Origin: Pelagicoccus sp. SDUM812003
GTDB lineage: Bacteria; Verrucomicrobiota; Verrucomicrobiia; Opitutales; Opitutaceae
DNA: 39,741 nt
NCBI RefSeq assembly: GCF_031127815.1
Contig: NZ_JARXHY010000024.1
Span: 1 to 39,741, forward strand
Direction: 5' to 3'
Shown here one piece after another: positions 8,659 through 16,942 of this stretch. Position numbers and translations under genes: made by a program. Numbering within the stretch: position 1 is the first letter of the stretch; each line of letters opens with the position of its first letter. Under the pieces are notes generated by a model that was not told the origin of the DNA, ran no database searches, and worked only from the letters and a program-made list of their open reading frames with translations.

Positions 8659-9534
8659 CTAGCGGACCGATTGTCCGGTGCGGACGCTGCTCCAACGCTG
8701 TAGGAGGTTGATTAGGAAAAGGGACAAGAAGGAGATCGCTAGCATGGTCACCGCGATAGCGGTAGCGGCAGCATAGTCGTACTGCTCGAGCTGGGTGACG
8801 ATCAGCAGCGGAGCAATCTCGGTGCGCATGGGCATGTTTCCCGAAATGAACACGACAGAGCCATACTCGCCAATGCCGCGGGCAAACGACAGAGCGAACC
8901 CGGTGAGCGCCGCCGGGAGTAAGGTCGGGAGTATGACTCTACCGATGGTTTGCAGACGGGTTGCCCCGAGCATCGCGGCGGCTTCCTCCAGCTCGGTTTC
9001 GACGTTTTCTAGAACCGGCTGTACCGTGCGGACCGCGAACGGAATGCCGATGAAGATGAGTGCGATGGTAATCCCGATGGGCGAGAAGGCGACTTTGATG
9101 CCGAGCGGCTCGAGCCATTGGCCGAAGAAGCCGTTGGGGGCGTAGATGGCAGTGAGGGCGATGCCTGCGACGGCGGTCGGCAAGGCGAAAGGCAAGTCGA
9201 TCATGGCGTCGACCAGCTTTTTGCCTGGGAACTCGTAGCGCGCGAGGGTCCAGGCGACGAGAGTGCCAAAGACGGCGTTGACCATGGCGGCTATGGCGGC
9301 GGTGATGAACGAGAGCTGAAGCGCGGCCAAGGTGCGGGGCCGCGTGATGATTTCCCAAAACTCTACAATACCCAGCTCGGCAGTCTTGAGCACGGCCGCC
9401 GAGAGAGGGATCAGCACGATGAGGCTCAGGTAGAGCAGCGTGTAGCCAAGGGTGAGTCCACGGCCCGGTAGGCTGGGAAGCCTGCGTCGGGCGCGGCCCG
9501 GTATGGGCTGGAGTTCAGCTGTGGTGGCGTTCAT
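8659..9534 (-). CDS. cysT: Sulfate ABC transporter permease CysT (CysU)
   Basis: Inner-membrane permease of 291 residues. The EAA loop [28 protein letters not shown] is followed by [18 protein letters not shown], the CysT/CysU signature. [17 protein letters not shown] is another family block. The N-terminus has an extra basic stretch ([14 protein letters not shown]) before the first membrane segment. It starts 9 bp after the upstream unknown gene, so the two are almost certainly co-transcribed. Confidence 0.95.
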   Translation of the reverse strand: MNATTAELQPIPGRARRRLPSLPGRGLTLGYTLLYLSLIVLIPLSAAVLKTAELGIVEFWEIITRPRTLAALQLSFITAAIAAMVNAVFGTLVAWTLARYEFPGKKLVDAMIDLPFALPTAVAGIALTAIYAPNGFFGQWLEPLGIKVAFSPIGITIALIFIGIPFAVRTVQPVLENVETELEEAAAMLGATRLQTIGRVILPTLLPAALTGFALSFARGIGEYGSVVFISGNMPMRTEIAPLLIVTQLEQYDYAAATAIAVTMLAISFLSLFLINLLQRWSSVRTGQSVR

Positions 9535-9543
9535 CGAATGATC

Positions 9544-10353
9544 CTAGTCGTACATCTCCTCGGCAGCCCAAGCGGATTGACGCTGCCTGTTGCGGGGAAT
9601 TGGAAGCAGGTTGCCCTCGTTCTCGTAGGAGACGGCTTCGACTCTCTGCAAGTTCTCGATGCGGCGCCGCAGGAAAATGACGAGGAATTGGCTGGTCCAG
9701 CTCGTGGTCATCTGGTCGCTCCACGTAACAGGTATTCCGATACGAAGCTTCCAGCAGTCAGTGTCGGTCGAGGCGCGAAGGCTGAGCCGAGTCTCGAAAC
9801 CGCCTGAGATGGTTGCTCTGCCAAGCCTGTCGATTGATTCGACGGTCTGGATGGCGGCTTTGCGTATATAGGTCGGGCCATCCGCGTCGGCGGTCGGCTG
9901 ACCACGGGTGGTTCTCGAGATCTCGACAAGTCCGTCCAGAGCGCGAGTCGCGAAGGCTTCGATACTGCGCTCGAGCGCTTCGCTCAGTTCGTCCGGGTGG
10001 AAATCGTTGCCGGATTCGAGCGCGATCGGATCGGTGACGGGCAGGGCGCTCAAAACGAGTCCGGTCGCTAGATTGGGCTGCAGCACAAGGCGCTCGAGGA
10101 ACTGAAGAAGCGCCTCGGAGGTCCGTTTGTCAGAGCCTTGGTTTCGCGCGAGCAGCCCGACGAAGCGGGAGTCAAGGTCGCGGTGAGGCGGTCCGAAGAA
10201 ACTGAATACGGGCAAGCCGTACTTGTGGCCGTTGTGCTCGACGAACAAGTCGATCGATCCGGCGAGGTGTTTGGAGATTTCGCAGTGCTGGACGAAGCCT
10301 CCAAGAAGCTCGCGCATCTCGGCGCGGTGTTCGGGCGATAGTCTACGTTTCAT
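9544..10353 (-). CDS. Uncharacterised protein inside the sulfate ABC operon
   Basis: I do not recognise this protein. From the chosen ATG at 10353 it has 269 residues; an upstream in-frame ATG at 10377 would give 277. The inner start is preferred because AAAAGAGAAAAAG precedes it, while the outer one abuts a hairpin. No signal peptide or membrane segment is evident. Visible blocks are HCEISKHLAGSIDLFVEHNGHKYGLPVFSFFGPPHRDLDSRFVGL in the N-terminal third and SIDRLGRATISGGFETRLSLRAS in the middle. The C-terminal third is Arg-rich (IFLRRRIENLQRV). It sits exactly between sbp and cysT with only 9 bp to cysT, so a role in sulfate uptake or its control is likely, but this rests on position alone. 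Confidence 0.8.
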   Translation of the reverse strand: MKRRLSPEHRAEMRELLGGFVQHCEISKHLAGSIDLFVEHNGHKYGLPVFSFFGPPHRDLDSRFVGLLARNQGSDKRTSEALLQFLERLVLQPNLATGLVLSALPVTDPIALESGNDFHPDELSEALERSIEAFATRALDGLVEISRTTRGQPTADADGPTYIRKAAIQTVESIDRLGRATISGGFETRLSLRASTDTDCWKLRIGIPVTWSDQMTTSWTSQFLVIFLRRRIENLQRVEAVSYENEGNLLPIPRNRQRQSAWAAEEMYD

Positions 10354-10377
10354 AGCTTTTTCTCTTTTGATTTTCAT

Positions 10378-10393
10378 GCCCCAGGTTTGGGGC
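10378..10393 (-). promoter_or_regulatory. Perfect hairpin at the end of sbp
   Basis: GCCCC and GGGGC pair around a 6-nt loop, overlapping the last base of the sbp gene. There is no T-run. Such a stem between a highly expressed binding-protein gene and its permease genes often stabilises the upstream mRNA. That function is inferred here. Confidence 0.5.
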
Positions 10394-11406
10394 TATCGAA
10401 TATAGATTTGGTCGAAGATACCGCCGTCGTTGAAGTGCTTCTTCTGGGCGGCTTGCCATCCGTCGAAGGCTTCGTCCACGGTGACGAGCTTTACCTTGGG
10501 GAAGCGGGCGATGTCTTTCGGGTCGGCGTGTTCAGGTTGGTAGGGGCGATAGTAGCGCTTGGCGGCCAGAGCTTGAGCGTACGGGCTGTATAAGCCTTCC
10601 AAATACGCTTTTGCCGCTTCTGCGTTTCCGGATTTCTGGGCATTGGCGTCGACGACGGTGACCGGCGGCTGGGCGAGAATGCTGACTGAGGGCATGACGA
10701 TTTCGAACTTGTTGGCGCCGAGCTCGTTTAGGGCAAGGAAGGCCTCGTTTTCCCATGCGAGCAGGACGTCCCCGATACCCCGCTGGACGAAGGTGGTAGT
10801 GGAGCCACGGGCCCCCGAGTCGAGGACGGGCACGTTGCGGTAGAGTTTCGTGACGTAGCTCTGGACCTTCGCTTCGTCGCCGTTGTAGTGGTCGCGGGCC
10901 CAAGCCCAGGCGGCCAAATAGTTCCAACGGGCGCCGCCTGATGTCTTGGGATTAGGCGTTATGACTTCGATGCCCTTCTTGGCGAGGTCACCCCAGTCCT
11001 TGATATCTTTCGGGTTTCCGCTTCTGACGAGGAATACGATGGTGGAGGTGTAAGGCGCGCTTCCGTTGGGCAGGCGGTTCTGCCAGTCCTCGGGGATCTT
11101 GCCGGTCCGCTCTGCGATGACATCGATGTCGTAGGCCAGGGCCAGGGTGACGACGTCGGCCGCAAGACCGTCCATCACGGCCCGAGCCTGTTTGCCTGCC
11201 CCTCCATGGGATTGGCGAATTAAGATGTTCTCGCCAGTCTTTTCCTTCCACTGCTTCTGGAACCAAGGGTTGTATTCTTCGTAGAGCTCCCGAGTGGGGT
11301 CGTAGGAGACGTTTAAGAGCGTGCGGACGGCAGCGTGAAGGCAGATCGGCAGCAGAGTGGCGACAGCTGCGAGTATCGCGAATGTCTTGCGTAAGGAAAT
11401 ATTCAT
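10393..11406 (-). CDS. sbp: Periplasmic sulfate-binding protein
   Basis: The start is placed at the ATG at 11406, because a typical signal peptide ([24 protein letters not shown]) begins there; the frame is open 50 codons further upstream through pseudogene sequence. The mature protein has the full set of Sbp motifs: [90 protein letters not shown] and [10 protein letters not shown]. It captures sulfate (and perhaps thiosulfate) in the periplasm and delivers it to CysTWA encoded downstream. The length of 337 residues is normal. Confidence in function is high. Confidence 0.95.
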   Translation of the reverse strand: MNISLRKTFAILAAVATLLPICLHAAVRTLLNVSYDPTRELYEEYNPWFQKQWKEKTGENILIRQSHGGAGKQARAVMDGLAADVVTLALAYDIDVIAERTGKIPEDWQNRLPNGSAPYTSTIVFLVRSGNPKDIKDWGDLAKKGIEVITPNPKTSGGARWNYLAAWAWARDHYNGDEAKVQSYVTKLYRNVPVLDSGARGSTTTFVQRGIGDVLLAWENEAFLALNELGANKFEIVMPSVSILAQPPVTVVDANAQKSGNAEAAKAYLEGLYSPYAQALAAKRYYRPYQPEHADPKDIARFPKVKLVTVDEAFDGWQAAQKKHFNDGGIFDQIYIR

Positions 11407-11466
11407 GACGGTATTCTTTAGGATAGCTTCGGTTTTTGCGTGGCGGACGGGGGCAGTGGGCGCCTC

Positions 11467-11927
11467 GAAGTCGAACTGCAGGCGGCTGTGCACGATCTCC
11501 TCATTGTTGCGACTGGCTCCGACGCCGGAAAGGCCGACGAATTCGTAGGTCTCCAAGATGGCGGCCCCGCCTCTCCCTGAATGGTTGGACGCGCTCTACG
11601 GACGAGGAAAGATGTCATGCCACCTTCAGTGTTGGGAAACCATAGTAGATCAGTCTGGAATATGAGGCGAACTCGAACGGAGAATCTCCCGACCTGTGAC
11701 TTCGCTTCAAAGCCGCGATGGCTTATGGCAGCGGAGGCTGCTTCATACTCCTTGGAGCCTCGTGTCTCGAGCGCATCGATCTTGGCCCTCAGGGCTGCGA
11801 TCTCGTCGGTGGAGGAGGTAGGGTTTTGGGAACTCCCAAGGCTTTGGGGGAGCGCGATGCTCGAAGCGAGGGCTGGGTCTGTTTTATTGTTGAAACCCCC
11901 AATCGGGCTTCGTGGTGATGGAGTCAT
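11467..11927 (-). pseudogene. Decayed OprO/OprP-type porin with an internal deletion
   Basis: Two frames together look like the two ends of a phosphate-selective-type porin. The first frame (about 11927 to 11580) has a coiled-coil start (DEIAALRAKIDALETR) and then FSVRVRLIFQTDLLWF...[17 protein letters not shown], matching the family pattern of a first beta strand followed by FLVRRARP...EG. The second frame (11556 to 11467) reads [25 protein letters not shown], like the last strand of a porin ending in aromatic Phe. The middle, about 250-300 residues, is absent and the ends are out of frame. Porins of this family commonly accompany oxyanion uptake genes, which fits its place before sbp. The assignment is by motif recognition and should be tested by a profile search. 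Confidence 0.55.
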
Positions 11928-12044
11928 GTGCTGGTGATTTGATAATCGCCAGCATCCGGTTGTCCGGTCTGCCGCGGCGCGTCTCAAGGACGCTGAGCTC
12001 GTTTGTCGTTGTTGCCCTTCGCAGGTTTGCGATCGGGGTCTATT

Positions 12045-12239
12045 TTAGGAGTCCGCTCGGTTGCTGTCGGCCGGACGGATCCGGATCTTCTCCGTGCACT
12101 CGACCTGAGTGACCTTGCCGTCGTGGATGGTGATTTGAACGCTTCCGAACTGGAGACTCTGAATCTTCTCGAATACGATTCGCCCCCATGAAGGCAACGC
12201 TTCGGGAAAATGCGGTTGAATTGGAGACTGTTGATTCAT
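12045..12239 (-). CDS. yezD: YezD-like small protein (DUF2292)
   Basis: Protein of 64 residues. The block FEKIQSLQFGSVQITIHDGKVTQVECTEKIRI is the whole DUF2292/YezD domain (pattern: sLxxIxfGsVxIxIHdGkVvQIexxEKiR). The family is a small soluble protein that often accompanies cysteine and sulfate assimilation genes and belongs to the sulfur-starvation regulon in Bacillus; its biochemical role is unknown. It is the first gene of the sulfate locus in transcription order and carries a candidate Rrf2 operator 14 bp upstream, which supports co-regulation with the Rrf2 gene about 7 kb away. Confidence 0.88.
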   Translation of the reverse strand: MNQQSPIQPHFPEALPSWGRIVFEKIQSLQFGSVQITIHDGKVTQVECTEKIRIRPADSNRADS

Positions 12240-12253
12240 CGAGTTATGAAATC

Positions 12254-12273
12254 CTACTAAAAAGATAGGAAAT
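12254..12273. promoter_or_regulatory. Candidate Rrf2 operator upstream of yezD
   Basis: CTACTAAAAAGATAGGAAAT shares 16 of 20 bases with the site before the Rrf2 gene (5277-5296). With flanking bases it forms an imperfect dyad, AAATCCTA ... TAGGAAAT, which suits a dimeric winged-helix repressor. Similarity and position are seen directly; binding is inferred. Confidence 0.5.
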
Positions 12274-12641
12274 CAAGTCGAAATTTAGATTCCGAGAAAA
12301 AAGTCGGTCTGCTGAACCGATTGCCGACCGTGATCGGGAGATAGGGAGGGTCGGTCGCCATTTAGAGCCCAGAGACTGCCGGTTCGTAGTTGGCTTAGAA
12401 TGGAATTGAAGCTCCTGTTTAGACGAACTCTCGAGATTCGTGTAAGTTTTGATCGGAAATCAAGACCGGACTGTCGTGCAGTCAGTTCGGGGGCAAAGGT
12501 TGTCCGCAAGTGGCAGAAGTAGGACCTGTCAAACTGCGACTCCGGTTCCAAGCCTGAGTGTGATGCCAGGAGGGCAGGGAATTGTGTGTAGGTGGTTGCG
12601 GAAAATTGGGGAGGCTTGGTGTCGCCCTTTGTTTAGCCTGG
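12274..12641. other. Intergenic region between the Fic gene and yezD
   Basis: About 370 bp without a convincing gene. It must contain the promoter of the yezD-sbp-cys run on its left side and the 3' end of the Fic transcript on its right. A short minus-strand open frame at 12285-12551 has no family features and is not called. No strong hairpin-plus-T terminator is seen. Confidence 0.5.
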
Positions 12642-14180
12642 CTATTTGTCGCTACCCATCTGCTCGCGAACGAGGTTCGCGAGGAACTTCGCGAATGGCT
12701 TGATGTTCTGCCGGACGCTGGCTTCTTCCAGCGCTTGCATGTAGTCGGTTCTCGCTTCGACGGGGATTACGGTCCAAGGATATCCGCCGGATGCGAGCAT
12801 GAGATTCATCAGGAACCTGCCGATGCGCCCGTTGCCGTCCATGTATGGATGTATGAATACAAAAAAGAAATGGCCGAGCACTACGCGAGCTGCGGCTGAC
12901 TCTTCCAAGGAGAGCAGTTCGAAGAGGGCTTCCATGCATTCGGCGACGGCTTCTCGTTTCACTGGAACGTGCATCGACCCTCGAATGTAGACCTGTCCGC
13001 GTCGGTAGCCTGCCAGGTCGACTGGAGCTAGAATACCCGCCGTCACGCTAGGTGCGAAGAGTTCCCGGTACCAGCTTCCGTGGTCCGAGTCGGCTACCTT
13101 GCCTGGATTGCCGCCTTCCAGAACCGTTTCAACGCTTGATCGGACTGCTTGGAAGGACTGCCAATAGCCGCGGGCTGCCATGGCGTCTCGGTGCGTGCGA
13201 TCCGTCTCTATGTCATCTGGATTCCAGTTGCCGCTACGGACACTGTCGATCAAGGCCGGGGTGACTCTGTAGCCTTCGATTGACAGAGAGTTGTAGGCGT
13301 CGGTCGTGTAGACTTCATCTACTGCTTGGACGTAGCGTTTCTTCCCTTTTGGCAGTCCGGGCGCTGGCGGGAATGCTTCGGTCACTTGATCCCGCATTGC
13401 CTGCCATAGCAATTTGATGCGGCTTACATAGGGAGAGGTCCCTGCTTGGGTGATTCGAACGGCAATTCCATCGTCGAAAGGATCGGATTCTCTAACTGAA
13501 TAGCCTGCCGTTTCCATAGTCTCGACTATTTCGTCCGCGGTTTTTTCGCGTCCGATATTGCGGCAGGCTCCCGCCAGTCTGCCCGCGACGGTACTGTGTC
13601 CCCCTTCGAGGAGCTTGGAAAGTAGCGGAGATGCGTCGCGCAGCATTGCGAGGGCGGCACGGGCGCTGGTTGGAGATTGTTTGAAGAAAGTCGGGCCAGC
13701 TGAGACGAAAGCGTATTCCAGAGAGAAAAGGCGCAGTCCGTCGACTTCCAGCAAGTCCTCGGATGAGGGGAGGATTGCCCTAATGTCTAAGAGGGAGGTG
13801 CCGTGGGGAAGATTCGTCACCTTGTTGCCAGCGTTCTTTGCTCGGACGAGTAGTTGCGCAGGAACGGTCCAGTTGCCCGCCAGCAATTCGAGCGACTGCT
13901 CGGGCGACAAGCTCCAGTCAGATCCGAAGCGCTCATTCAGATAACTGGCGCAGAACTTCCAGAAAGAGGCGTACCATGCTGTGCTTTCGCCTTTTGTTTC
14001 GTCCGGCCTTGCTGGCACGTACCATCCCTTCATGACTTCCTGCAGGAAGCCATTCTTCATAAGCCGCTCCCGATCCGTGCGCGATAAGTCCCTGGAACGG
14101 ATGGCTGTCGTTCCTTGGTTTCCTTGGAGCTTGCGAAGGCTGTCCAAGGATTTTGCTAGGTTTTCGGATGGTGATGCCAT
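12642..14180 (-). CDS. Fic-domain protein with an AbiEi-like N-terminal region
   Basis: Protein of 512 residues. The Fic core (about 330-510) has the complete active motif HPYMDGNGRIGR at 444-455, so AMP (or other NMP) transfer is possible. An inhibitory motif of the class II type, (S/T)xxxE(G/N), is present as SLSIEG at 298-303, just before the Fic core, so the enzyme is probably autoinhibited. Residues 30-60 (LSRTDRERLMKNGFLQEVMKGWYV) resemble the winged-helix N-terminus of AbiEi-type antitoxins, and the segment up to about 165 resembles the rest of that family. It is therefore a single-chain combination of a DNA-binding/antitoxin-like part and a Fic toxin-like part. It stands alone between intergenic regions. 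Target protein is unknown. Confidence 0.88.
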   Translation of the reverse strand: MASPSENLAKSLDSLRKLQGNQGTTAIRSRDLSRTDRERLMKNGFLQEVMKGWYVPARPDETKGESTAWYASFWKFCASYLNERFGSDWSLSPEQSLELLAGNWTVPAQLLVRAKNAGNKVTNLPHGTSLLDIRAILPSSEDLLEVDGLRLFSLEYAFVSAGPTFFKQSPTSARAALAMLRDASPLLSKLLEGGHSTVAGRLAGACRNIGREKTADEIVETMETAGYSVRESDPFDDGIAVRITQAGTSPYVSRIKLLWQAMRDQVTEAFPPAPGLPKGKKRYVQAVDEVYTTDAYNSLSIEGYRVTPALIDSVRSGNWNPDDIETDRTHRDAMAARGYWQSFQAVRSSVETVLEGGNPGKVADSDHGSWYRELFAPSVTAGILAPVDLAGYRRGQVYIRGSMHVPVKREAVAECMEALFELLSLEESAAARVVLGHFFFVFIHPYMDGNGRIGRFLMNLMLASGGYPWTVIPVEARTDYMQALEEASVRQNIKPFAKFLANLVREQMGSDK

Positions 14181-14698
14181 GGTGGCGGGCCTGTTGCCTC
14201 TTTGGGTTGAAAATTAGGTTTTCGTGATGTTTTAAAATTCGGTTATTATGTTGTTCGGTACTTAGGGTTTTATGTCGATCAAAATTAGGCTATTGTGCTA
14301 TCCCGTTCTCGAAGCTACATTTTCATTCCAGTGCCATGCTTGAGTGTTGGGTGTTGAGTGCCTTGAGTGCTTCCCGATCCCTCTGGAGGATCTTGGAATA
14401 GGTGTAGTTGAGGAATTTCGATTGCCTTCGAAATGCCCGGCCTCCAATTTTTTGGGGAAGTTCTGGGTTTACGAAATTTCGTTAACGGAATTCGCAACCT
14501 TCACGTAAACAACGAAATACAGAGAAACCAGAGATGATAAACAGCGGAAAATTAGGAGCTTCGAATCCCTCCTTCTCCGCCACTAATCATCGCTAGCAAG
14601 GCTCTCTGTTGAATATCAAGTTGCTTGAGGTTCTATTTGGAAACACTCGAAGTCTGTTATCGAAGTGGTCGCTACTAGGTGGTTCGAGCTCCAACCAT
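14181..14698. other. Intergenic region holding a tRNA-Ser 3' fragment
   Basis: About 520 bp without a credible gene. AT-rich patches near 14181-14300 are likely to hold the promoter of the Fic gene. A 28-nt tRNA-like end is at 14555-14582. The 60-codon open frame at 14315-14497 on minus shows no protein features. No integrase gene is nearby. Confidence 0.6.
14555..14582 (+). repeat. 3' fragment of a tRNA-Ser gene (possible attachment-site scar)
   Basis: The segment ends TTCGAATCCCTCCTTCTCC followed by GCCA, that is, the T-loop, the 3' half of the T-stem, a 7-nt acceptor strand (CTTCTCC) and GCCA of a serine tRNA starting GGAGAAG. The 60-90 bases upstream contain no matching acceptor strand, D-arm or anticodon arm, so no tRNA gene is present. 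Fragments of this kind are left as attR/attL copies when elements integrate into tRNA genes. The partner copy and integrase are not in the window. Confidence 0.65.
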
Positions 14699-16942
14699 TT
14701 AGGTGTGTTCCGCGTAGGGTGTCGATGTCGTACCTTCTCTGACATACTGCCTATAGACGCGTGAGATCGCGACTCCGAACCTGCTTGTGTCAAAGTTCAT
14801 GGCGAGCCTCATGGCGTTTCGCCCCATTTGATCCAGTTCCCGGTTATTGATGAGAAGTCTCCTGACCTTTTCAGCCCACTCCTGCGGCTGCAGCAGCGTT
14901 TTGTATCCATTGTGTCCGTCGACGATGAAGTCGTCGATACCGCTGGCTCTGACAGCAACCACCGGAAGCCCTGCTGCCATCGCCTCGAGTATGACCATGC
15001 CTTGCGTCTCTGCCTGCGAGGCGAAGACAAAGAGGTCGCCGAGGTGATAGTAGTTTGCGACTTCCTTTGGGGGGACCGACCCGAGCAGACGAATGTGTTT
15101 CTGTAGGCCCAGCCGCTCGATCTTGGCTTCGAGAAACTGCCGCTGCGGGCCATCACCAAGAATAAGCAGCGTAAAGTCGACCGGACAATCAGCTGCGAGC
15201 TCGGCGATGCCGTCTACGATGAAGGAAACGTTTTTTTCCGGGCTTAGTCGCGAAACACAGACCAGAGTTCGACAACCGTAGCGATCCAGTCCCAGCTGGC
15301 TCTTCAGGCTCTCGGAAAGGCGAGTATCGCGATTCTGGAATCGTTGGCACTCGATGCCGGTCGGCTGGATTTGGATCGGACTTCTGACGCCGATGGCCCG
15401 GAGGTAGTGTTCGGCGGAGTCGGTTGGAACGATCACGGAGTCGCAGCGATTGGCGAAGCGTCTCACAATGAAATGGGCGAGGAAATTGCGGAAGAAAGCC
15501 GAAGGGAGCGGCACGGCGTGGGCGAAGGATTCCAGCCGCGTGTGGTAGGTGTAGATGGCGGGAACTCCGAGCCTGCGCGCCACGAATAGGCCGAGAGATC
15601 CAACCCAGAAGGGATGGTGCAGATGGACGACGTCGGGCTTAAACGACTTAACCTCCTTGAACGCCTTTCGGGAAAATATGTTGGCAATGGCGACGGCGCT
15701 GCCCGGCTTGGCTCGCAGTAGCAACGGGAGACGATGGCAGCAATCGTCTTCGGGGGCGTCGGCGACGTCGGGCGTCACCACCATTACCTTGTGACCTAGG
15801 GGTTCGAGGCTTTGGCGAAGGCGATCGATGGCGACCGGCACGCCTCCCACGAAAGGCAGGTAGCTGTTCGTGAACATTGCCACCCTTAGCGGACGAGTAG
15901 GATTCACGATGGGCGGCGCGTCATAGCTCGGGTAGAAGTCTCGATCCTCGAGAAAGGCGCGATAGATCCAGACTGCGACAAGAACCGCGGCCGCTAGCGT
16001 CAACAGAATGTCCAAGTAGCCGACGTAGAGGAGCGAAAGAAACGCCAGCCAAAGGCCTTCGTAGGCACGTTGGATCGGGCTCTGTCCGATGTCCAGGAGG
16101 ACGGGCTCGATGGCGGCTCTCTCGCCGTCGACGGTTACCAGGACGTAGTGGTAGTGGCCGTTGTCGTCGCTGTCCAGAAGTCCGCCAGCTCCTCCCGTCA
16201 TGACGAAGCGGACATCTAGCATTTGGCTCGATGAATAGACCGGAAGTCCGGTCGAGAAGACCGCGTCCACATCGTTTCCTGCCAACTGGGCAACCAGCTT
16301 TTCGCGAACGCTCTCCTCCAGGATGTAGTCCTCGGGATCGTCGTTGAAGTCTTCCGACACGCCGACAGGAACGGGAGTCGTTGGACAGAATGCGAACGTG
16401 TGCTGCGACTTGGACTTCGAAAGTTCCTCGGCCAGCCATGAGAACTGCCAGTTCCACGAGGTCTTGCCAGTGGAGTCCAGAAAGAGGAAGCGAGCGTTCC
16501 CGGCCACGAAAGCGTGGACGTAGGGACCGTAATGGTCGTAGAAGCGATAGCTCCCGAGGGCCTTTCTCTCGTTTTCGCCGAAGGCCAGCACATAGGGTGC
16601 CTTCAGCTTGGCGAACATGGATCGCAGGGCCCGGTACTTGTCCTCGCCGCCGCTGGTCACGGCGTTGCCTGCGGAGACGACGAAGTCGATGTCGGCCTCG
16701 TTCAACTTTGGGATGATCTTGTGCTCGAAGATTCCGATCGAGTTGTTGATGTTGCCGACCACGGCGAAGCGATACTTCGTCTTTCCTGAGAGTTGGGCTT
16801 GGATGGCGTCGATCGTCTCGGCATGTGCCGCTTCTGGAGCGTTGCCGTTCAGGCCCAGCCAGAATTTACCAGTCGCCAGCCCGACAACGAGCAGACAGCA
16901 GGCGTAGAACCTCCAACCGAATCTCCTATCTCTTCGAGCCAT
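14699..16942 (-). CDS. GT4 glycosyltransferase fused to an inactive phosphoesterase-like domain
   Basis: Protein of 747 residues. A membrane segment at about 13-30 is followed by a calcineurin-like phosphoesterase fold to about 285. The metal-binding motifs are lost: VVGNINN (63-64) instead of GDxH, SAGNAV (92-93) instead of GD, FGENER (122-125) instead of GNHE, and STGLPVYS instead of GHxHxY. A second membrane region at about 300-325 leads into a GT4 domain (350-740) starting LRVAMFTNSYLPFVGGV, with ILGDGPQR and the E-x7-E motif in ETQGMVILEAMAAG. It resembles diacylglycerol glucosyltransferases. A periplasmic sensing or docking domain joined to a cytoplasmic sugar transferase is the likely layout. 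It overlaps the upstream flippase-like gene by 17 bp. Confidence 0.88.
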   Translation of the reverse strand: MARRDRRFGWRFYACCLLVVGLATGKFWLGLNGNAPEAAHAETIDAIQAQLSGKTKYRFAVVGNINNSIGIFEHKIIPKLNEADIDFVVSAGNAVTSGGEDKYRALRSMFAKLKAPYVLAFGENERKALGSYRFYDHYGPYVHAFVAGNARFLFLDSTGKTSWNWQFSWLAEELSKSKSQHTFAFCPTTPVPVGVSEDFNDDPEDYILEESVREKLVAQLAGNDVDAVFSTGLPVYSSSQMLDVRFVMTGGAGGLLDSDDNGHYHYVLVTVDGERAAIEPVLLDIGQSPIQRAYEGLWLAFLSLLYVGYLDILLTLAAAVLVAVWIYRAFLEDRDFYPSYDAPPIVNPTRPLRVAMFTNSYLPFVGGVPVAIDRLRQSLEPLGHKVMVVTPDVADAPEDDCCHRLPLLLRAKPGSAVAIANIFSRKAFKEVKSFKPDVVHLHHPFWVGSLGLFVARRLGVPAIYTYHTRLESFAHAVPLPSAFFRNFLAHFIVRRFANRCDSVIVPTDSAEHYLRAIGVRSPIQIQPTGIECQRFQNRDTRLSESLKSQLGLDRYGCRTLVCVSRLSPEKNVSFIVDGIAELAADCPVDFTLLILGDGPQRQFLEAKIERLGLQKHIRLLGSVPPKEVANYYHLGDLFVFASQAETQGMVILEAMAAGLPVVAVRASGIDDFIVDGHNGYKTLLQPQEWAEKVRRLLINNRELDQMGRNAMRLAMNFDTSRFGVAISRVYRQYVREGTTSTPYAEHT

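Noticed and set aside
11407-11556. Upstream extension of sbp by 50 residues
   Set aside because: A canonical signal peptide begins at 11406; the extension looks like the porin C-terminus and would bury the signal.
11418-11987. Minus-strand open frame of 189 codons as an intact gene
   Set aside because: Only its first half is protein-like (porin N-terminus); the second half is low-quality Ser/Arg/Pro-rich sequence after a frame change, so it is treated as part of a pseudogene.
12285-12551. Small gene on minus upstream of yezD
   Set aside because: No ribosome binding site, no family features, and it occupies the expected promoter region.
14490-14582. Complete tRNA-Ser gene
   Set aside because: Only the last 28 bases fit; there is no 5' acceptor strand, D-arm or anticodon arm upstream.
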